A stretch of 64,000 nt of DNA from Halichondria panicea (Eukaryota > Porifera > Demospongiae > Suberitida > Halichondriidae), in the NCBI RefSeq assembly GCF_963675165.1, contig NC_087388.1:496001-560000 (forward strand). The letters are read 5' to 3'. The notes under the pieces were generated by a model. The model made no database searches. It saw only the letters and a program-made list of their open reading frames with translations, and was not told the origin of the DNA. Shown here piece after piece: positions 26,473 to 64,000 of this stretch. Made by a program: the position numbers and the translations under genes. Position 1 is the stretch's first letter. Each line of letters starts with the position of its first letter.

Positions 26473-27468
26473 TCATTTGCAGCATCCACTCCCACTGCCT
26501 GAATCCTTTCCCTTGCCGTCTCTCAGACTAAGGACTGGCCCAACGTCCGTTTCACTCTTACCACTCGACACAATCTGTCTCGCTACGGCCACAAAAAGTT
26601 CATCAAAACCCTCTCCAGAGAGCGCAGATAGCTCAAAAATTAGCTCTGGCTTTATTCCACAATTTTCAGCCACTTCTCTAGCTCTTTGTTTGCTTACTAG
26701 CCTTTCGTCTAGATCGCTTTTATTTCCCGCTAAAGCACGGACAATATTCGTGTCCGTCTGAACGAATTCTAGTCTTTGAGGGCTCACACTGTCCGACCAG
26801 TCGTTGACGTTAGCAATGGATTCTTGGTTGCTTAGGGAGTACACGAAGATGACTGCACTAGCACTTCTGAAGTAACTGGGAGGGACAGTCCCTTCGAAGC
26901 GTTCCAGACCAGCTGTGTCGTGGAGAGTGAGCTGTGTGTGTGAGGTGTGTGTGAGGTGTGTGTGTGTGTGGGTGGGTTAAAACAACATAATTATGACTAT
27001 GACATAAGCTAATTTGTACTAAAGTGGGCTATTTAAGTCAAAGCAAACCGTGAATAACAGCTTTGAGTGTGATAGGTCAACACTCAAACAGGAAATGGAG
27101 GGAGATCATAAAGCAAGCTGCCATTTTAACACTTATTATTTAAAACACACTCTTCTAATAGGATTCGCTCTATTACAAAGATTTCTGAAAAATTAGCCCG
27201 TTTGAAAAACCTACCACTGCACTTTGATCTAATCGCCAAATCGGTTAAAAGTTCAAATTATGGAAATCTTAAATTAAGTATTTATTTCAGCTCTCACCTC
27301 AACGAGTTCTCCGTCTACCATGATCTGCTTCTTGACCTCTATACTTCTCTTGACCCGCTCGTCAATGTCATCCGGGAATTCCCCTGTCTCAAAGCGTAGG
27401 AACATGGACGTCTTGCCAACATTGTAGTCTCCAATCATGACAACCTTGTGCTGGGGCATGGCAGCCAT
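26473..27468 (-). CDS. Rab-like small GTPase with Leu at the catalytic Gln position
   Basis: Two exons (27468-27298 and 26931-26473) give 209 aa. The nucleotide-binding motifs are G1 GDYNVGKTS, G3 DTAGLERF, G4 GNKSD and G5 ELSAL. The C-terminus GSGSGCCK has two Cys in a geranylgeranylation position. The body matches Rab folds (SYFRSASAVIFVYSL, SKQRAREVAENCGI). Two residues are unusual: the Gln that activates water for GTP hydrolysis (DTAGQE in Rabs) is Leu, and the switch I Thr that binds Mg2+ (xTIGVDF region) has no clear equivalent (VKRSIEV). Both suggest a GTPase that hydrolyses slowly or cycles unusually. It starts 432 bp from HELLS, head to head. Confidence 0.88.
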
Positions 27469-27900
27469 CTTGATGTAATATTGTGGCTAGGTGAGCTGAA
27501 AAAAGTCATGGACAATTAGCTACCATGCAATGTTTTGCAAACTAATTACAATCTACAACACCATTCAAGGTTGTACAAAGCTGCAGCTCACCTTTTAGTA
27601 GCTGTGTGTAGGAGCGTTGAATTTCAGTAGCTAGGTAGAATCTCCTGAGATGAATGTGATCTCAATGTCTTAGCATGACGTCTTGCTCACATTGCTAGCT
27701 TGACTAGGGGTGGGGGATTACCTCGGGGAATCCCCGTACAAGGGTCATTCGAAAGGGGAAATCCCTCAGCGAAAATTTCCTCATGACGTCATTTTAGTGG
27801 GGGTCAAATTCATTGGCTCAACAGCTGTCACTATTTTAGTCTCGTACCCAGCCACTTTTTTCCATTAAGAAGGAGGGTGTGACCAGAATAGCGTTTTTAC
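27469..27900. promoter_or_regulatory. Shared upstream region of Rab-like gene and HELLS
   Basis: 432 bp between divergent start codons, so both promoters and 5' UTRs are likely here. No defined element was identified. Confidence 0.45.
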
Positions 27901-63926
<36,026 letters not shown>

Positions 63927-64000
63927 TTAACTGTCACGTACACTAGGAAACTCAATAATTAAAAATATTATTTACTCAACAGGCATTATTTTGGGTTTGT
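63927..64000 (+). other. Start of HELLS 3' UTR
   Basis: 74 nt after the TAA at 63924-63926, AT-rich, with no canonical AATAAA before the window ends. Confidence 0.5.

Overview
The window looks like nuclear DNA of an early-branching animal, most likely a demosponge. It has short phase-consistent introns, small intergenic gaps, AT-rich non-coding DNA full of short inverted-repeat elements, and animal gene families (Skeletor-type DM13/DOMON protein, inter-alpha-trypsin inhibitor heavy chain, TRAF, HELLS, ZC3H3). The sponge assignment is inference: it rests on the style of the Ig-like and TRAF/MATH sequences, with no database search. Exon structures were built by hand from splice sites and reading phase. 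For the six complete multi-exon genes outside the TRAF array the exon lengths add to whole codon counts.

Left part (1-27.5 kb), in order: a large minus-strand secreted or membrane Skeletor-like gene that runs off the left edge (1-9556); a plus-strand Schlafen-type AlbA_2 gene (10947-17343) with a minus-strand VIT-VWA (ITIH-like) gene nested inside one of its introns (12356-15506); the mitochondrial Rieske protein UQCRFS1 on minus (17699-18611), head-to-head across about 200 bp with ZC3H3 on plus (18816-22860); a minus-strand CAP-domain single-pass membrane protein (23332-25891); and a minus-strand Rab-like GTPase (26473-27468) with a Leu at the catalytic Gln position.

Right part (27.9-63.9 kb): the plus-strand chromatin remodeller HELLS/LSH, 16 exons, 1210 aa, spans all of it. 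Its tenth intron (31735-58990, 27 kb) holds a tandem array of minus-strand TRAF-like genes. Eleven are long-type units (RING exon plus a TRAF-zinc-finger/MATH exon), three are short RING-MATH units without the zinc fingers, and one is a small MATH scrap. Five long units are intact (B, F, G, H, I); the others carry nonsense codons, frameshifts or deletions.

The most interesting signal is in this array. The MATH domains are almost identical except for a short window of about 3 + 1 + 4 + 2 residues. That window aligns with the TRAF2 'serine finger' and adjacent Ser-Gly receptor contacts, so the array looks like a diversified set of peptide-binding adaptors on a common scaffold. The RING of every copy has Lys where the canonical zinc-ligand His should be. 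Most promoters carry the same TCACATGA box, and several copies have AATAAA within about 12 nt of the stop. At least four inverted-repeat element families are scattered through the introns, and a fold-back repeat is tandemly amplified in the last HELLS intron.
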